Source of the DNA: Solibacillus sp. FSL K6-1523
GTDB taxonomy: Bacteria > Bacillota > Bacilli > Bacillales_A > Planococcaceae
Assembly (NCBI RefSeq): GCF_038005225.1
Contig: NZ_JBBOSU010000001.1
Location: 1,414,001 to 1,478,000 of the forward strand
DNA length: 64,000 nucleotides
Reading direction: 5' to 3'
Position numbers and translations under genes: made by a program. This document shows, in pieces, positions 17,242 to 26,783 of this stretch (position 1 is its first letter; every line of letters starts with the position of its first letter). The notes under the pieces were generated by a model that saw nothing but the letters and a program-made list of their open reading frames with translations, ran no database searches and was not told the DNA's origin.

Positions 17242-18387
17242 ATGTTTATTTTTCAAATTGTTATCGTATTATTAGCAACGAAAATTGCCGGACATTTCAG
17301 TGTTCGATTAGGACAACCATCTGTTCTAGGGAAAATTTTAATTGGTATTTTAATCGGACCTGCAATGTTAGGTTGGGTTACTGACAATGAAATTATGAAA
17401 ACATTTAGTGAAATCGGTGTAATTTTATTAATGTTTTTAGCAGGTTTGGAAACGGATTTAGATGAATTAAATGCCAATATGAAAGGTGCGGTATATGTTG
17501 CATTAGGTGGTATTATTTTACCAATTGCAATGAGTTATCCGCTCGCTTTAGCATTCGGACTTACACAAGGACAAGCGATTTTCATCGGTTTAACGCTAGC
17601 TGCTACATCAGTTAGTATTTCGGTTCAAACATTGAGTGAAATCGGTTGGTTAAAAAGTAGGGAAGGTTCTGTATTGTTAGGTGCTGCTGTTTTAGATGAT
17701 ATTATTGTTGTCGTTTTACTAGCAGTTGCAATGAGCTTCTTACTTGGAGATGATGTGTCAATTCCAACATTAATTGGTGGTAAAGTATTCTTCTTTATTC
17801 TACTATTTGTTGTAGCAAAATGGGTAATTCCGCCATTCTTAAAGGCATTTGCACGTTTAAAAATAACAGAAGCGGTGCTCAGCGGTGGATTAATTGCCTG
17901 TTTCTCACTTGCTTATATTGGTGAGCATTACTTTGGCATTGCTGCGATTATTGGTGCTTTCTTTATGGGGATTGCAATTGGTCGTACAGAATTTAAAGAA
18001 ACGATTGAACATAAAGTTGAGCCGCTTGCTGGTGGTATTTTCGTTCCATTCTTCTTCGTAAGTATTGGCTTATCAGTAACTTTTGATGGGATTACAGAAA
18101 ACATTTGGTTCTTAGTGATCTTCTCATTTGTTGCAATCTTATCTAAATTAATTGGTTCTGGTCTTGGTGCGAAAATGGCTGGATTCAATTGGAGATCTTC
18201 AGCTGGAATTGGTTCGGGAATGATTTCGCGTGGTGAGGTAGCGTTAATTCTTGCCGCTATGGGATTATCGAGCGGTTTATTACCAGCGGAAGATTATACG
18301 CCAATGGTAATTGTTATTATTGTAACAACACTTGTTACACCACCAATGTTAAAAGGTATTTTTGGTAGCCGTAATCAACAATTATAA
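17242..18387 (+). CDS. CPA2-family Na+(K+)/H+ antiporter (NapA/KefB-like)
   Basis: 381 residues from the ATG behind SD AGAAGGGGG. The in-frame GTG/ATG extension to 17179 runs through the leader hairpin and is rejected. About twelve membrane helices. The ion-binding DD pair is seen in AVLDDIIVV and the conserved GMISRGEVALILA block is near residue 330, which fits electrogenic NapA-like exchangers. There is no C-terminal TrkA-N/RCK domain, so it is not a full KefB/KefC. It is expected to extrude Na+ or K+ for pH and salt homeostasis. Confidence 0.85.
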   Translation: MFIFQIVIVLLATKIAGHFSVRLGQPSVLGKILIGILIGPAMLGWVTDNEIMKTFSEIGVILLMFLAGLETDLDELNANMKGAVYVALGGIILPIAMSYPLALAFGLTQGQAIFIGLTLAATSVSISVQTLSEIGWLKSREGSVLLGAAVLDDIIVVVLLAVAMSFLLGDDVSIPTLIGGKVFFFILLFVVAKWVIPPFLKAFARLKITEAVLSGGLIACFSLAYIGEHYFGIAAIIGAFFMGIAIGRTEFKETIEHKVEPLAGGIFVPFFFVSIGLSVTFDGITENIWFLVIFSFVAILSKLIGSGLGAKMAGFNWRSSAGIGSGMISRGEVALILAAMGLSSGLLPAEDYTPMVIVIIVTTLVTPPMLKGIFGSRNQQL

Positions 18388-18423
18388 CTTGATTCAACAA
18401 ATGAATGCCAAAAGTGCAATACT

Positions 18424-18778
18424 ATTCAGTGGGGTTCAAACCCTGGCTGAATTGGGGAACAAAGGCTAAACCCGTCACGTCCTGTGACAACGCCTTTGTG
18501 ACCAACATCGTGTTGGCCCAAGCCCCGGCGGATGTCACAGATTTTTAAGGGAAGTTTTTCGAGAGAACTCAAAAAAATCTGTACGCAATTACGCCAAGGC
18601 GTAATTGATAATTAATGATTGTAAAAAGCATTAATTTATTGTATTCTATTCTTTAGGTGCCAAAACCTCAGTGAAGTATTTGACTTCACAACAAAAGCGT
18701 CCATCCAACAGCACGGATTTGCTGGGAAGCTTTTGCATTGTGCAGGGAGATGAGCCCCTGCACACCTTACATAACGAA
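18424..18778 (+). ncRNA. Candidate large structured RNA (ten consecutive stem-loops)
   Basis: No gene fits here. Successive perfect or near-perfect stems are: ATTCAG/CTGAAT with inner GGGT/ACCC (18424-18452); ACAAAGGC/GCCTTTGT enclosing GTCAC/GTGAC (18459-18499); CCAACA/TGTTGG (18502-18516); CAGATTTTT/AAAAATCTG (18538-18581); CAATTACGCC/GGCGTAATTG (18586-18607); AATTAATG/CATTAATT (18610-18636); GTGAAGT/ACTTCAC (18671-18689); CAAAAGC/GCTTTTG enclosing CAGC/GCTG (18692-18735); GTGCAGGG/CCCTGCAC (18740-18763). A strong terminator follows. Strand is chosen by that terminator. It may be a transposon-associated RNA of the HEARO/OMEGA kind or a dispersed repeat; I cannot tell which. Confidence 0.55.
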
Positions 18779-18821
18779 TAATCCTAGCGTCGCATATTAT
18801 ATGTGGTGCTAGGATTTTTTT
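18779..18821 (+). terminator. Strong intrinsic terminator
   Basis: AATCCTAGC and GCTAGGATT pair; TTTTTT follows. It closes the structured region before dinG. Confidence 0.9.
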
Positions 18822-18924
18822 GTATAAAAAATAACCTTAGCCTTTATTCGTATTTACATGACTACTTATACGGAATTGTGATAAAATTTTGTTATCATTA
18901 TTTGAACAGTGAGTTGAACTTAAA

Positions 18925-21702
18925 ATGAAAGAAAGTCAAAAATATGCGATTGTTGATATCGAAACGACAGGGCATTCTCCTATGAATGGCGATCGAATGA
19001 TTCAATTTGCGCTTGTCATTATGGAAGATTGGCAAGTGACAAAAAAGTTTTCCACTTTTATTCATCCAGGTAAATCGATACCCCTTTTTATTCAAGATTT
19101 AACGAATATTACGGATGCAGATGTAGCAAATGCGCAACCTTTCGAAATGCATGCACATAAAATTTATGAATTATTACAAGATACAATTTTTGTTGCACAT
19201 AATACTGATTTTGACTTGTCCTTTTTACAAGCAGAATTTAAACGTGCCGGATTGCCTAAATGGTATGGCAAAAAAATTGATACGGTTGAGTTATCAAAAA
19301 TTTTATTTCCAATGTCGTTTAGTTACAAGTTAGGGGATTTAGCAGGTGAGTTAAATATTCCACTTAAAAGCGCGCACCGGGCAGATGATGATGCTCTTGC
19401 AACAGCGTATTTATTGAAGCGCTGCTGGGAAGAGTTATTATTGTTACCGCAAAATACGCTCGAACAGTTGCATAAACGTTCGTTTCGTTTGAAGACGAAT
19501 TTAGCTCAATTGTTTTTTGATGCACTTCATGTAAAACGAATGAAAGCAACGGATACGGGAGACCATGTGTATTACAAAAAACTCGCGATTCGTAAAATGG
19601 CACCAACACCGAAAATGCAAGATGGTACCATTTCCTATCCGTTTACGATTGAAGAGAAGATGGCATACTTACGGAAAGGCATGCCGCATTCAGAAGAACG
19701 TCCACAACAATTTCAAATGATGGACAGTATTTGGCATCATTTAAATGCCAAATCAGAGCATGTTATTGAAGCTTCGACAGGAATTGGGAAAACGATGGGC
19801 TATTTATTACCGTCGATATTTTATGCGATGCAAACGGGGAAAAAGGTAGGTATTAGTACGTATACATCGCATTTACTAGATCAGCTCCTGCAAAATGAAA
19901 TTCCGATTTTGGAACAAATTTTAGGGCACCCTGTTAAAATCTCATTATTAAAAGGCATGAATCATTATATTGATGTAGAAAAATTCGAACAAATGTTAAA
20001 AGCATCTGACGAATCGTATGATGAAACTTTTACATTGCTGCAAACGTTAATATGGCTTACAAAGACAGAAACGGGTGATTTCAGTGAACTGAATGTTTCA
20101 GGTGGTGGGCAATTATTAATTGATAAAATTCGAAAAACAGAATTGCCGAAAACGACGATGCCACTGTATGACTTTTACGCACGTGCCATTCAAAATAGTC
20201 GACAAGCACAAATAATTGTGACGAACCATGCGATGTTGTTAGCAGATTTAGTGCGACATGAGCAAATTTTTAATGAAATAGATGGTTGGATTATTGATGA
20301 AGCGCATCAATTTGTTCAAGCAGCCATTAGTCAAGATGAAAAGATTTTTACGTATATGAACTGGAAATATTTATTTGGTCAAATTGGTAATGTGGAGGAT
20401 GAGCAGCTTTTCTATCGGATAAAGCGAGGCGCTATAAAAAAACAGTTAGTTCATCCGTCGACTTTGCAGCAAGTTGAAAAGCGTTTTAACCAAATGGTCG
20501 CTGCATTTGATGAGGCGATTCATGTATTTGTCCGACATGTTCAGCAATCAACAAAGATGAATAGAAGAGAGCAGAAATTAACGGTATTTTTAGCTGAACT
20601 TCATTTACCTACAGACGTATTTTCGAACGTCACAATGGCGGTACAACGATGGATTGATGAAGCACAGCAACTAGCGCTCCAATTTTGTTCAGGAGTAGAA
20701 GAGCTAGCACCAGAGCATCTCTATTTAATCGAACAATGGAATTATTGGATTCGCGAATTTAAATTGAAAATAGCCGAATGGGATGAAGTGTTCCTTAAAG
20801 ATGAAAATAGCTATTCTTGCTGGTTAGAACTGGATTGTAGAAGCGTTCCAGGAAGTATTCAAATCTTTAAAAAACCAATCGATGTGACACAAACAATTAA
20901 GGAATTATTTACGCCTATCCGTGAAAAATGCGCGGTTATTTGGACTTCTGGAACGCTAGCAGTGCCAAATAACGAACGTTTTATTTCGAATCAATTAGGG
21001 ATTGATCCACAAGTGACGATTGAAAAGCTTCAAGCACCAGCGAGTTATTATGCAGGGGCAAAAGCATTCATTGTCACTGATATGCCAGATATTCAAACCG
21101 TTTCACAAAATGATTTTATTGAAGAGGTGGCCCATGCTGTCACGAACGTGGTGCGCATGACACAAGGGAGATGCTTCGTGCTATTTACATCCCAAGATAT
21201 GCTGCGTAAAACAGTCGAGCTCATTCAAGAAAGCGAGCTGTTAAATGATTATATGCTGTTTGCGCAAGGCATTACTGCGGGCAGTCGGATGAGGCTGTTA
21301 AAATCATTCCAAAAATTCAACCATTCTGTGCTGTTTGGTACGAATAGTTTTTGGGAGGGTGTCGATGTTCCTGGTGATGGCTTATCGTCGGTCATTGTCG
21401 TTCGCTTGCCGTTTTCTTCACCAGACGAGCCAACGTTTAAGGCACGTGCACAATTTTTACAGCAGCAAGGGCTAAATTCATTTACTGAATTGTCCTTACC
21501 CGAAGCGATATTACGTTTTAAACAAGGGTTCGGTCGTTTAATTCGTTCTAGCCAAGATCGTGGCGTATTTATCATTCTGGATCGCCGAATTGATGCGAAA
21601 TCTTATGGTTCGGAGTTTATCGAGGCATTACCGCCAATTTCGGTACAAAAACTGCCACTTGATAGTATGGTACAACAGCTTGGAAGTTGGTATAATAAAT
21701 AA
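18925..21702 (+). CDS. dinG: DinG-type protein: DEDD exonuclease fused to superfamily 2 helicase
   Basis: 925 residues, as in B. subtilis DinG. The N-terminal 3'-5' exonuclease of the epsilon type (1-170) has DIETTG, HNTDFDLSF and HRADDDA, so all acidic residues are present. The helicase part has Walker A STGIGKT near residue 289 and DEAHQ. The four-Cys Fe-S cluster of E. coli DinG is absent, as is usual in Firmicutes, where the protein is mainly an exonuclease. The SD is weak. It is the first gene of the conserved core leading to aspB-asnS. Confidence 0.93.
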   Translation: MKESQKYAIVDIETTGHSPMNGDRMIQFALVIMEDWQVTKKFSTFIHPGKSIPLFIQDLTNITDADVANAQPFEMHAHKIYELLQDTIFVAHNTDFDLSFLQAEFKRAGLPKWYGKKIDTVELSKILFPMSFSYKLGDLAGELNIPLKSAHRADDDALATAYLLKRCWEELLLLPQNTLEQLHKRSFRLKTNLAQLFFDALHVKRMKATDTGDHVYYKKLAIRKMAPTPKMQDGTISYPFTIEEKMAYLRKGMPHSEERPQQFQMMDSIWHHLNAKSEHVIEASTGIGKTMGYLLPSIFYAMQTGKKVGISTYTSHLLDQLLQNEIPILEQILGHPVKISLLKGMNHYIDVEKFEQMLKASDESYDETFTLLQTLIWLTKTETGDFSELNVSGGGQLLIDKIRKTELPKTTMPLYDFYARAIQNSRQAQIIVTNHAMLLADLVRHEQIFNEIDGWIIDEAHQFVQAAISQDEKIFTYMNWKYLFGQIGNVEDEQLFYRIKRGAIKKQLVHPSTLQQVEKRFNQMVAAFDEAIHVFVRHVQQSTKMNRREQKLTVFLAELHLPTDVFSNVTMAVQRWIDEAQQLALQFCSGVEELAPEHLYLIEQWNYWIREFKLKIAEWDEVFLKDENSYSCWLELDCRSVPGSIQIFKKPIDVTQTIKELFTPIREKCAVIWTSGTLAVPNNERFISNQLGIDPQVTIEKLQAPASYYAGAKAFIVTDMPDIQTVSQNDFIEEVAHAVTNVVRMTQGRCFVLFTSQDMLRKTVELIQESELLNDYMLFAQGITAGSRMRLLKSFQKFNHSVLFGTNSFWEGVDVPGDGLSSVIVVRLPFSSPDEPTFKARAQFLQQQGLNSFTELSLPEAILRFKQGFGRLIRSSQDRGVFIILDRRIDAKSYGSEFIEALPPISVQKLPLDSMVQQLGSWYNK

Positions 21703-21731
21703 CGATGCGGAAGGGAAGCAGGTCGACAATT

Positions 21732-21809
21732 ATGAAACGAATTTTAGAAAATAACGTAGCTTTTCATGCATGTGGTGTCTACACGGAATGTATACGGGTG
21801 ACGGCATGA
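21732..21809 (+). CDS. Possible 25-residue leader peptide overlapping ypmB
   Basis: ATG to TGA encodes 25 residues with a purine-rich stretch (GGAAGGGAAGCAGG) 10-20 bases upstream. Its TGA overlaps the ypmB ATG (ATGA), a layout that fits translational coupling, especially as ypmB has a poor SD. It occupies the place of B. subtilis ypmA but does not resemble it. It may be only a coupling leader. Confidence 0.35.
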   Translation: MKRILENNVAFHACGVYTECIRVTA

Positions 21810-22288
21810 AAAACTGGTTAATATTTGGTGTAGTCTTTATTTTATCTTTGTCACTTGTTATTTCAGTAATAGTATTCTGGAAAGCGACTGCACCGTTTAA
21901 TGACATAGAGCAACAAGCTGAGGAGCTAGCGCTTGATACGAAGGCGCTGGCAATTATTTCGGAGTCCTATGTTTATAATGGAAATAAGCCATACGTTACT
22001 GTATTCGGAGTAGATGAATATGGTAAGGAAAAGGCAATTTTCGTCCCGATCAGTTTAGAAGAAAATTCAGTGCAGGAAGTATTTTTGCAAGATGGCATTT
22101 CCGAACAACAGGCTTTAACCGCCTTTCGTGATGAAACATCTGTACAAAAGGTGCTGCACACAAAGTTAGGTTTTGAGGAACCAGGCGCTGTATGGGAAAT
22201 TACGTATATGAGCGAGTCGGGTAGTTTAAACTATGTGTATCTCTTGTTCGAAGACGGGCAATGGTGGAAACGCATATTGAATTTGTAG
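21806..22288 (+). CDS. ypmB: YpmB-like membrane-anchored protein (PepSY-like)
   Basis: 160 residues, starting at the ATG that reads MKNWLIF; the in-frame upstream start codon would destroy the signal anchor. One N-terminal membrane helix (about 4-27), then an extracytoplasmic domain of two similar alpha/beta halves ending in LLFEDGQWWKRIL, which matches the YpmB/DUF5590 family between dinG and aspB in Bacillus. Molecular function unknown. Confidence 0.8.
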   Translation: MKNWLIFGVVFILSLSLVISVIVFWKATAPFNDIEQQAEELALDTKALAIISESYVYNGNKPYVTVFGVDEYGKEKAIFVPISLEENSVQEVFLQDGISEQQALTAFRDETSVQKVLHTKLGFEEPGAVWEITYMSESGSLNYVYLLFEDGQWWKRILNL

Positions 22289-22301
22289 AGGAGAAATGGA
22301 C

Positions 22302-23495
22302 ATGAAACAATTGTTAGCAAACCGTGTAAAAACTTTAACACCATCTACAACTTTAGCGATTACAGCTAAAGCAAAAGAGCTAAAATCACAAGGTATTGAT
22401 GTGATTGGTTTAGGAGCAGGTGAACCTGACTTTAATACACCAGAAAATATTTTAACTGCGGCGAAAAAATCAATGGACGATGGTTTAACTAAGTATACGC
22501 CAGCTGGGGGCTTACCTGCGTTAAAGCAAGCGATTATCGATAAACTTTCTCGCGATAATGGTCTTACATATAAAGCAAATGAAATATTAGTTGGTGTTGG
22601 GGCGAAACACGTACTGTACACATTGTTCCAAGTAATTTTAAATGAGGGCGATGAAGTCATCATCCCAATCCCTTACTGGGTTTCTTATCCAGAACAAGTG
22701 AAGCTAGCAGGCGGCGTACCAGTTTATGTGGAAGGCACAGCGGAGCAAAGTTATAAAATTACTGCTCAACAATTAAGCGATGCAATTACACCTAAAACAA
22801 AAGCAGTGATTATTAACTCACCTTCGAATCCATCAGGCATGATTTATTCAAAAGAAGAGTTAGCTGAGTTGGGAAAAGTAGCAGAGCAAAAAGATATTTT
22901 AATCGTTTCAGATGAAATTTACGAAAAGCTTGTTTACAATGGAGTAGAGCACTTTTCGATTGCACAACTTTCAGATCAAATGAAGGCACGCACAATTGTT
23001 ATCAATGGTGTTGCCAAATCACATTCAATGACAGGTTGGCGTATTGGTTATGCGGCAGGCGATGCAACGATTATTAAGGCGATGACGGACTTAGCTTCCC
23101 ATTCTACTTCAAATGCGACAACAACTGCACAATATGCAGCAATTGAAGCTTACAACGGTCCACAAACGGCTGTGGAAGAAATGCGTCTGGCATTTGAATC
23201 ACGCTTAGAAGCGATTTTCCCGAAAGTTGCCGCTATTCCTGGGGTAAAAGTATTGGCTCCACAAGGCGCATTTTATTTATTACCAGACGTATCGGAAGCC
23301 GCTGCAAAAACAGGCTACGCGTCGGTTGATGATTTTGCGAGCGCGTTATTAACAGAAGCTAATGTTGCAGTAATTCCAGGCTCAGGCTTTGGCGCACCCG
23401 CAACAATTCGCATTTCATATGCAACATCATTAGATTTAATAGAAGAAGCAGTTCGACGTATTGATACTTTTGTCAAAGAAAAATGGCAACAATAA
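22302..23495 (+). CDS. aspB: Aspartate aminotransferase
   Basis: 397 residues. The ATG at 22296 is only 2 bases behind the SD (AGGAG), so the ATG at 22302 is used. Class I PLP aminotransferase: substrate-side GAGEPDF near residue 38, SPSNPSG, the PLP-binding Lys in GVAKSHSMTGWRIGY (about residue 237) and the C-terminal Arg in IRISYA. It interconverts aspartate and oxaloacetate. It is followed directly by asnS, as in Bacillus. Confidence 0.95.
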   Translation: MKQLLANRVKTLTPSTTLAITAKAKELKSQGIDVIGLGAGEPDFNTPENILTAAKKSMDDGLTKYTPAGGLPALKQAIIDKLSRDNGLTYKANEILVGVGAKHVLYTLFQVILNEGDEVIIPIPYWVSYPEQVKLAGGVPVYVEGTAEQSYKITAQQLSDAITPKTKAVIINSPSNPSGMIYSKEELAELGKVAEQKDILIVSDEIYEKLVYNGVEHFSIAQLSDQMKARTIVINGVAKSHSMTGWRIGYAAGDATIIKAMTDLASHSTSNATTTAQYAAIEAYNGPQTAVEEMRLAFESRLEAIFPKVAAIPGVKVLAPQGAFYLLPDVSEAAAKTGYASVDDFASALLTEANVAVIPGSGFGAPATIRISYATSLDLIEEAVRRIDTFVKEKWQQ

Positions 23496-23524
23496 GATCG
23501 ATTCTGTAAGTTTTGGAGGATACT

Positions 23525-24820
23525 ATGAAAAAAATTATGATTAAAGATATGCCAAATCATATCGGTGAAACAATTAAACTAGGTGCTTGGTTAGCAAATA
23601 AGCGTGCAAGCGGTAAATTAGCTTTCTTACAATTACGTGATGGCTCAGGCTTTGCTCAAGGTGTTGTCGTGAAAGAAGAAGTAGGCGAAGAGCTTTTTGC
23701 TGTAGCAAAAGGCATGACGCAAGAAACTTCAATGTACATTATTGGTGAAGTAAAGGCGGACGAGCGTTCTTCATTCGGTGCGGAATTAAATGTAACGGGT
23801 ATTGAAGTAATCCATGCTGCTACAGACTTCCCAATTACACCAAAAGAGCACGGTCCAGAGTTTTTAATGGACAACCGCCACTTATGGTTACGTTCTCGTA
23901 AACAACATGCGGTAATGAAAGTACGTAATGAAATTATTCGTGCAACATATGAATTCTTTAATGACAACGGCTTCACAAAAATGGACCCACCAATTTTAAC
24001 AGGTTCATCACCAGAAGGAACATCTGAATTATTCCATACGAAATATTTCGATGAAGATGCTTTCCTTTCTCAATCTGGACAGCTTTACATGGAAGCAGCT
24101 GCGATGGCATTAGGAAAAGTATTTTCATTCGGCCCGACATTCCGTGCAGAAAAATCAAAAACGCGTCGTCATTTAATCGAGTTTTGGATGATTGAGCCAG
24201 AGATGGCATTTGTGGAACATGAAGAGAGTTTAGAAGTGCAAGAGCAATATGTTGCGCATATCGTTCAATCGGTATTAAAAAACTGTAAGCTAGAATTAGA
24301 ACGTCTTGGTCGTGATACATCAAAATTAGAAAATATTCAAGCACCATTCCCACGTATTTCTTATGATGATGCGATTAAAATGTTACATGAACAAGGTTTT
24401 AACGATATTCAGTGGGGCGATGATTTTGGTGCACCGCACGAAACGGCTATTGCTAATGCATACGATAAGCCAGTATTCATTACATGCTACCCGACTGGTA
24501 TTAAGCCATTCTACATGCAGCCGCATCCAGAGCGTGATGATGTTGTATTATGTGCAGACTTAATTGCACCAGAAGGTTATGGTGAAATTATTGGTGGTTC
24601 TGAGCGTATCCACGATTATGATTTATTAAAACAACGAATTGAAGAACACGGCTTATCTTTAGATGCCTATGCATGGTATTTAGATATTAGCAAGCAAGGT
24701 TCAGTACCTCACTCAGGTTTCGGTTTAGGTTTAGAGCGTACAGTTGCGTGGATTTCAGGTGTAGAACATATTCGTGAAACAATTCCATTCCCACGTTTGT
24801 TAAACCGTTTATATCCATAA
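23525..24820 (+). CDS. asnS: Asparaginyl-tRNA synthetase
   Basis: 431 residues from the ATG behind SD GGAGGA; the TTG at 23513 overlaps the SD. Class IIb synthetase: N-terminal OB-fold anticodon-binding domain (1-110), then motif 2 ([25 protein letters not shown]) and motif 3 ([12 protein letters not shown]). It charges tRNA-Asn with asparagine. No T-box leader is visible in the 29-bp gap after aspB. The gene is intact. Confidence 0.96.
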   Translation: MKKIMIKDMPNHIGETIKLGAWLANKRASGKLAFLQLRDGSGFAQGVVVKEEVGEELFAVAKGMTQETSMYIIGEVKADERSSFGAELNVTGIEVIHAATDFPITPKEHGPEFLMDNRHLWLRSRKQHAVMKVRNEIIRATYEFFNDNGFTKMDPPILTGSSPEGTSELFHTKYFDEDAFLSQSGQLYMEAAAMALGKVFSFGPTFRAEKSKTRRHLIEFWMIEPEMAFVEHEESLEVQEQYVAHIVQSVLKNCKLELERLGRDTSKLENIQAPFPRISYDDAIKMLHEQGFNDIQWGDDFGAPHETAIANAYDKPVFITCYPTGIKPFYMQPHPERDDVVLCADLIAPEGYGEIIGGSERIHDYDLLKQRIEEHGLSLDAYAWYLDISKQGSVPHSGFGLGLERTVAWISGVEHIRETIPFPRLLNRLYP

Positions 24821-24873
24821 AATATTTTATCTTGGCGCTACTTGCGTCCAGATGATATTCAATAAATTTCCGC

Positions 24874-24903
24874 AAAGCGTCCGGGTAAAACCGGGCGTTT
24901 TCT
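24874..24903 (+). terminator. Intrinsic terminator after asnS
   Basis: CGTCCGG and CCGGGCG pair around GTAAAA, followed by TTTTCTATT. Confidence 0.8.
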
Positions 24904-24930
24904 ATTACGATAAAGGGAGGGAGAATCCGT

Positions 24931-25656
24931 ATGAGAAATGATTTTAATCGAATCCGCATTTGGACACAGCAACGCAACATTACGGTGCCCAATCTTTTCT
25001 TCCAACATTATAAACAGTTAAATATTCAGGATGACGAGGCGCTCATTGTTATGCATTTATTAAGCTTTGAGCAGGAGGGAATTGATTTTCCTACGCCGAA
25101 TGATTTAATGATACGCACTCATTTTCAAGTTTCTAAACTCTCTCAAATATTGCAACGCTTAATGCAAAAAGGGATGCTAGAAATTTCCCAATCAACTGAT
25201 GACACAGGAAAAATAGCGGAGAAGTATTCATTATATCCTTTATGGGAGAGGCTATTAGAAAACTTAGAAGCGCAACAACAAAAAGTAGTTGATACAGCCA
25301 ACAAAGTGGATGAAGCGACGATTTTCACGCTATTTGAACAAGAGTTTGGTCGCTTACTATCACCGATTGAACTTGAAACGATTGGTATGTGGATTGATAT
25401 TGATAAGCATTCACCAGAAATTATTAAAGCAGCGTTAAAGGAAGCGGTTTTAGCGAGTAAAGTGAATTTACGTTATATTGATCGCATTTTAATGGAGTGG
25501 AAAAAGAAAAACATTACGACACTGGGGCAAGTTGAAAAGCATAGTGAACAATACCGAAAACATACGACAACAACGAACACATTTCAACCACCTGAACAGC
25601 ACCAACCAACTTCAAAGAGAGTGTCGTTCTATAATTGGTTAGAGGAAAGAGAATAG
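24931..25656 (+). CDS. dnaD: Replication initiation/restart protein DnaD
   Basis: 241 residues. The N-terminal winged-helix DDBH1 domain (about 1-125) and the C-terminal DDBH2 domain (about 130-200) that ends in YIDRILMEWKKKNI, the DnaD/DnaB signature, are both present. It loads the replicative helicase with DnaB and DnaI at oriC and at PriA restart sites. SD AGGGAGGGAG is strong. It is followed 13 bp later by nth, the same pair as in B. subtilis. Confidence 0.93.
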   Translation: MRNDFNRIRIWTQQRNITVPNLFFQHYKQLNIQDDEALIVMHLLSFEQEGIDFPTPNDLMIRTHFQVSKLSQILQRLMQKGMLEISQSTDDTGKIAEKYSLYPLWERLLENLEAQQQKVVDTANKVDEATIFTLFEQEFGRLLSPIELETIGMWIDIDKHSPEIIKAALKEAVLASKVNLRYIDRILMEWKKKNITTLGQVEKHSEQYRKHTTTTNTFQPPEQHQPTSKRVSFYNWLEERE

Positions 25657-25669
25657 GAGAGGAACGCGA

Positions 25670-26329
25670 ATGTTAACAAAGACTCAATGGCTCAATTTTT
25701 TAGATGAGATGGATAAAATGTATCCAGATGCACATTGCGAACTTGTGCACGACAATCCATTCGAGCTGACGATAGCGACTCTTTTATCTGCTCAATGTAC
25801 GGATGTGCTCGTCAATAAAGTTACAAAAGAGCTTTTTCAAAAATATAAAACACCACAAGATTATTTGGATGTTTCGATAGAGGAATTGCAAAATGATATT
25901 CGCTCGATTGGATTATTTCGTAACAAAGCCAAAAACATTCAATTATTAAGTGCGATGCTGATCAATGATTTTAACTGGGAAGTGCCTGCAACGAGGGAAG
26001 AACTTGTAACATTGCCTGGAGTGGGCCGGAAAACAGCGAACGTCGTACTATCTGTAGCGTTTAATGTACCGGCGATGGCTGTGGATACGCATGTAGAACG
26101 TGTAACGAAGCGTTTAGGGTTATGCCGTTGGAAAGATAATGTGCTCGAAGTAGAAGAAACGATTATGAAAAAAACGCCAATCGATCGTTGGAGTCGTGCA
26201 CATCATCAAATTATTTTCTTTGGTCGCTATCATTGTAAGGCGCAAAATCCAGGCTGTGGGACATGCCCATTATTAGCGGATTGTAGAGAAGGGCAAAAAC
26301 GTTTGAAAAAAGGTTTGGTGAAAGAATGA
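25670..26329 (+). CDS. nth: Endonuclease III (DNA glycosylase/AP lyase)
   Basis: 219 residues. Helix-hairpin-helix LPGVGRKTA carries the catalytic Lys121 and VDTHVER the catalytic Asp139. The 4Fe-4S loop has Cys189, Cys196, Cys199 and Cys205 (spacing 6-2-5). It removes oxidised pyrimidines in base-excision repair. All key residues are present. Its TGA overlaps the next ATG by ATGA. Confidence 0.96.
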   Translation: MLTKTQWLNFLDEMDKMYPDAHCELVHDNPFELTIATLLSAQCTDVLVNKVTKELFQKYKTPQDYLDVSIEELQNDIRSIGLFRNKAKNIQLLSAMLINDFNWEVPATREELVTLPGVGRKTANVVLSVAFNVPAMAVDTHVERVTKRLGLCRWKDNVLEVEETIMKKTPIDRWSRAHHQIIFFGRYHCKAQNPGCGTCPLLADCREGQKRLKKGLVKE

Positions 26330-26667
26330 TCGCTGTAAATAAAGAGAAAATTTCCAAAGAGGCAGTGAATGAGTGGTATGAAAGCTGGGAGCAATTACAG
26401 CAAAAAATTCATATCGCTCATGATGCGCGGGATTCATCAGTAGGGCAGTTAATGCAACTCGCTATCGAACAATTTGAGCGCTTTATCGTAACAAGCTCGG
26501 ATTCAAGTAGCGTATTTTCTGAAACAGAACCTTATGAATTAATGCCGATTAATGGCATGGAGCGTCTTAGCTTTGTGAAAATGCGCCCAGGTCAGTATGC
26601 GGCATATCGCCAATTAGACGAACTGTATAAAGAAACGAAAAAACGATGTGCAAGGCTAAGATTATAA
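26326..26667 (+). CDS. ypoC: YpoC-like protein
   Basis: 113 residues in the position of B. subtilis ypoC, after nth and before ponA. Helical, with the central QLMQLAIEQFERF segment and a tail KMRPGQYAAYRQLDELYKET resembling the YpoC C-terminus. Start codon overlaps the nth stop, so translation is coupled. Function unknown. Confidence 0.75.
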   Translation: MIAVNKEKISKEAVNEWYESWEQLQQKIHIAHDARDSSVGQLMQLAIEQFERFIVTSSDSSSVFSETEPYELMPINGMERLSFVKMRPGQYAAYRQLDELYKETKKRCARLRL

Positions 26668-26671
26668 ATCA

Positions 26672-26715
26672 AAAGACCATCTACTCATACGAAATGTATG
26701 TGCAGATGGTTTTTT
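26672..26715 (+). terminator. Terminator of the dnaD-nth-ypoC unit
   Basis: ACCATCT and AGATGGT pair, with an inner CATAC/GTATG arm, then TTTTTT. Confidence 0.85.
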
Positions 26716-26725
26716 GGTTCCATTA

Positions 26726-26763
26726 AAAAAGCCAACACGCATATGATAAATGCGTGTTGGCTA
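26726..26763 (-). terminator. Terminator of ponA
   Basis: AGCCAACACGCAT and ATGCGTGTTGGCT form a perfect stem; the minus strand continues TTTTTT. Confidence 0.9.
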
Positions 26764-26783
26764 AATAAGGAAGTGAGTTGAAC

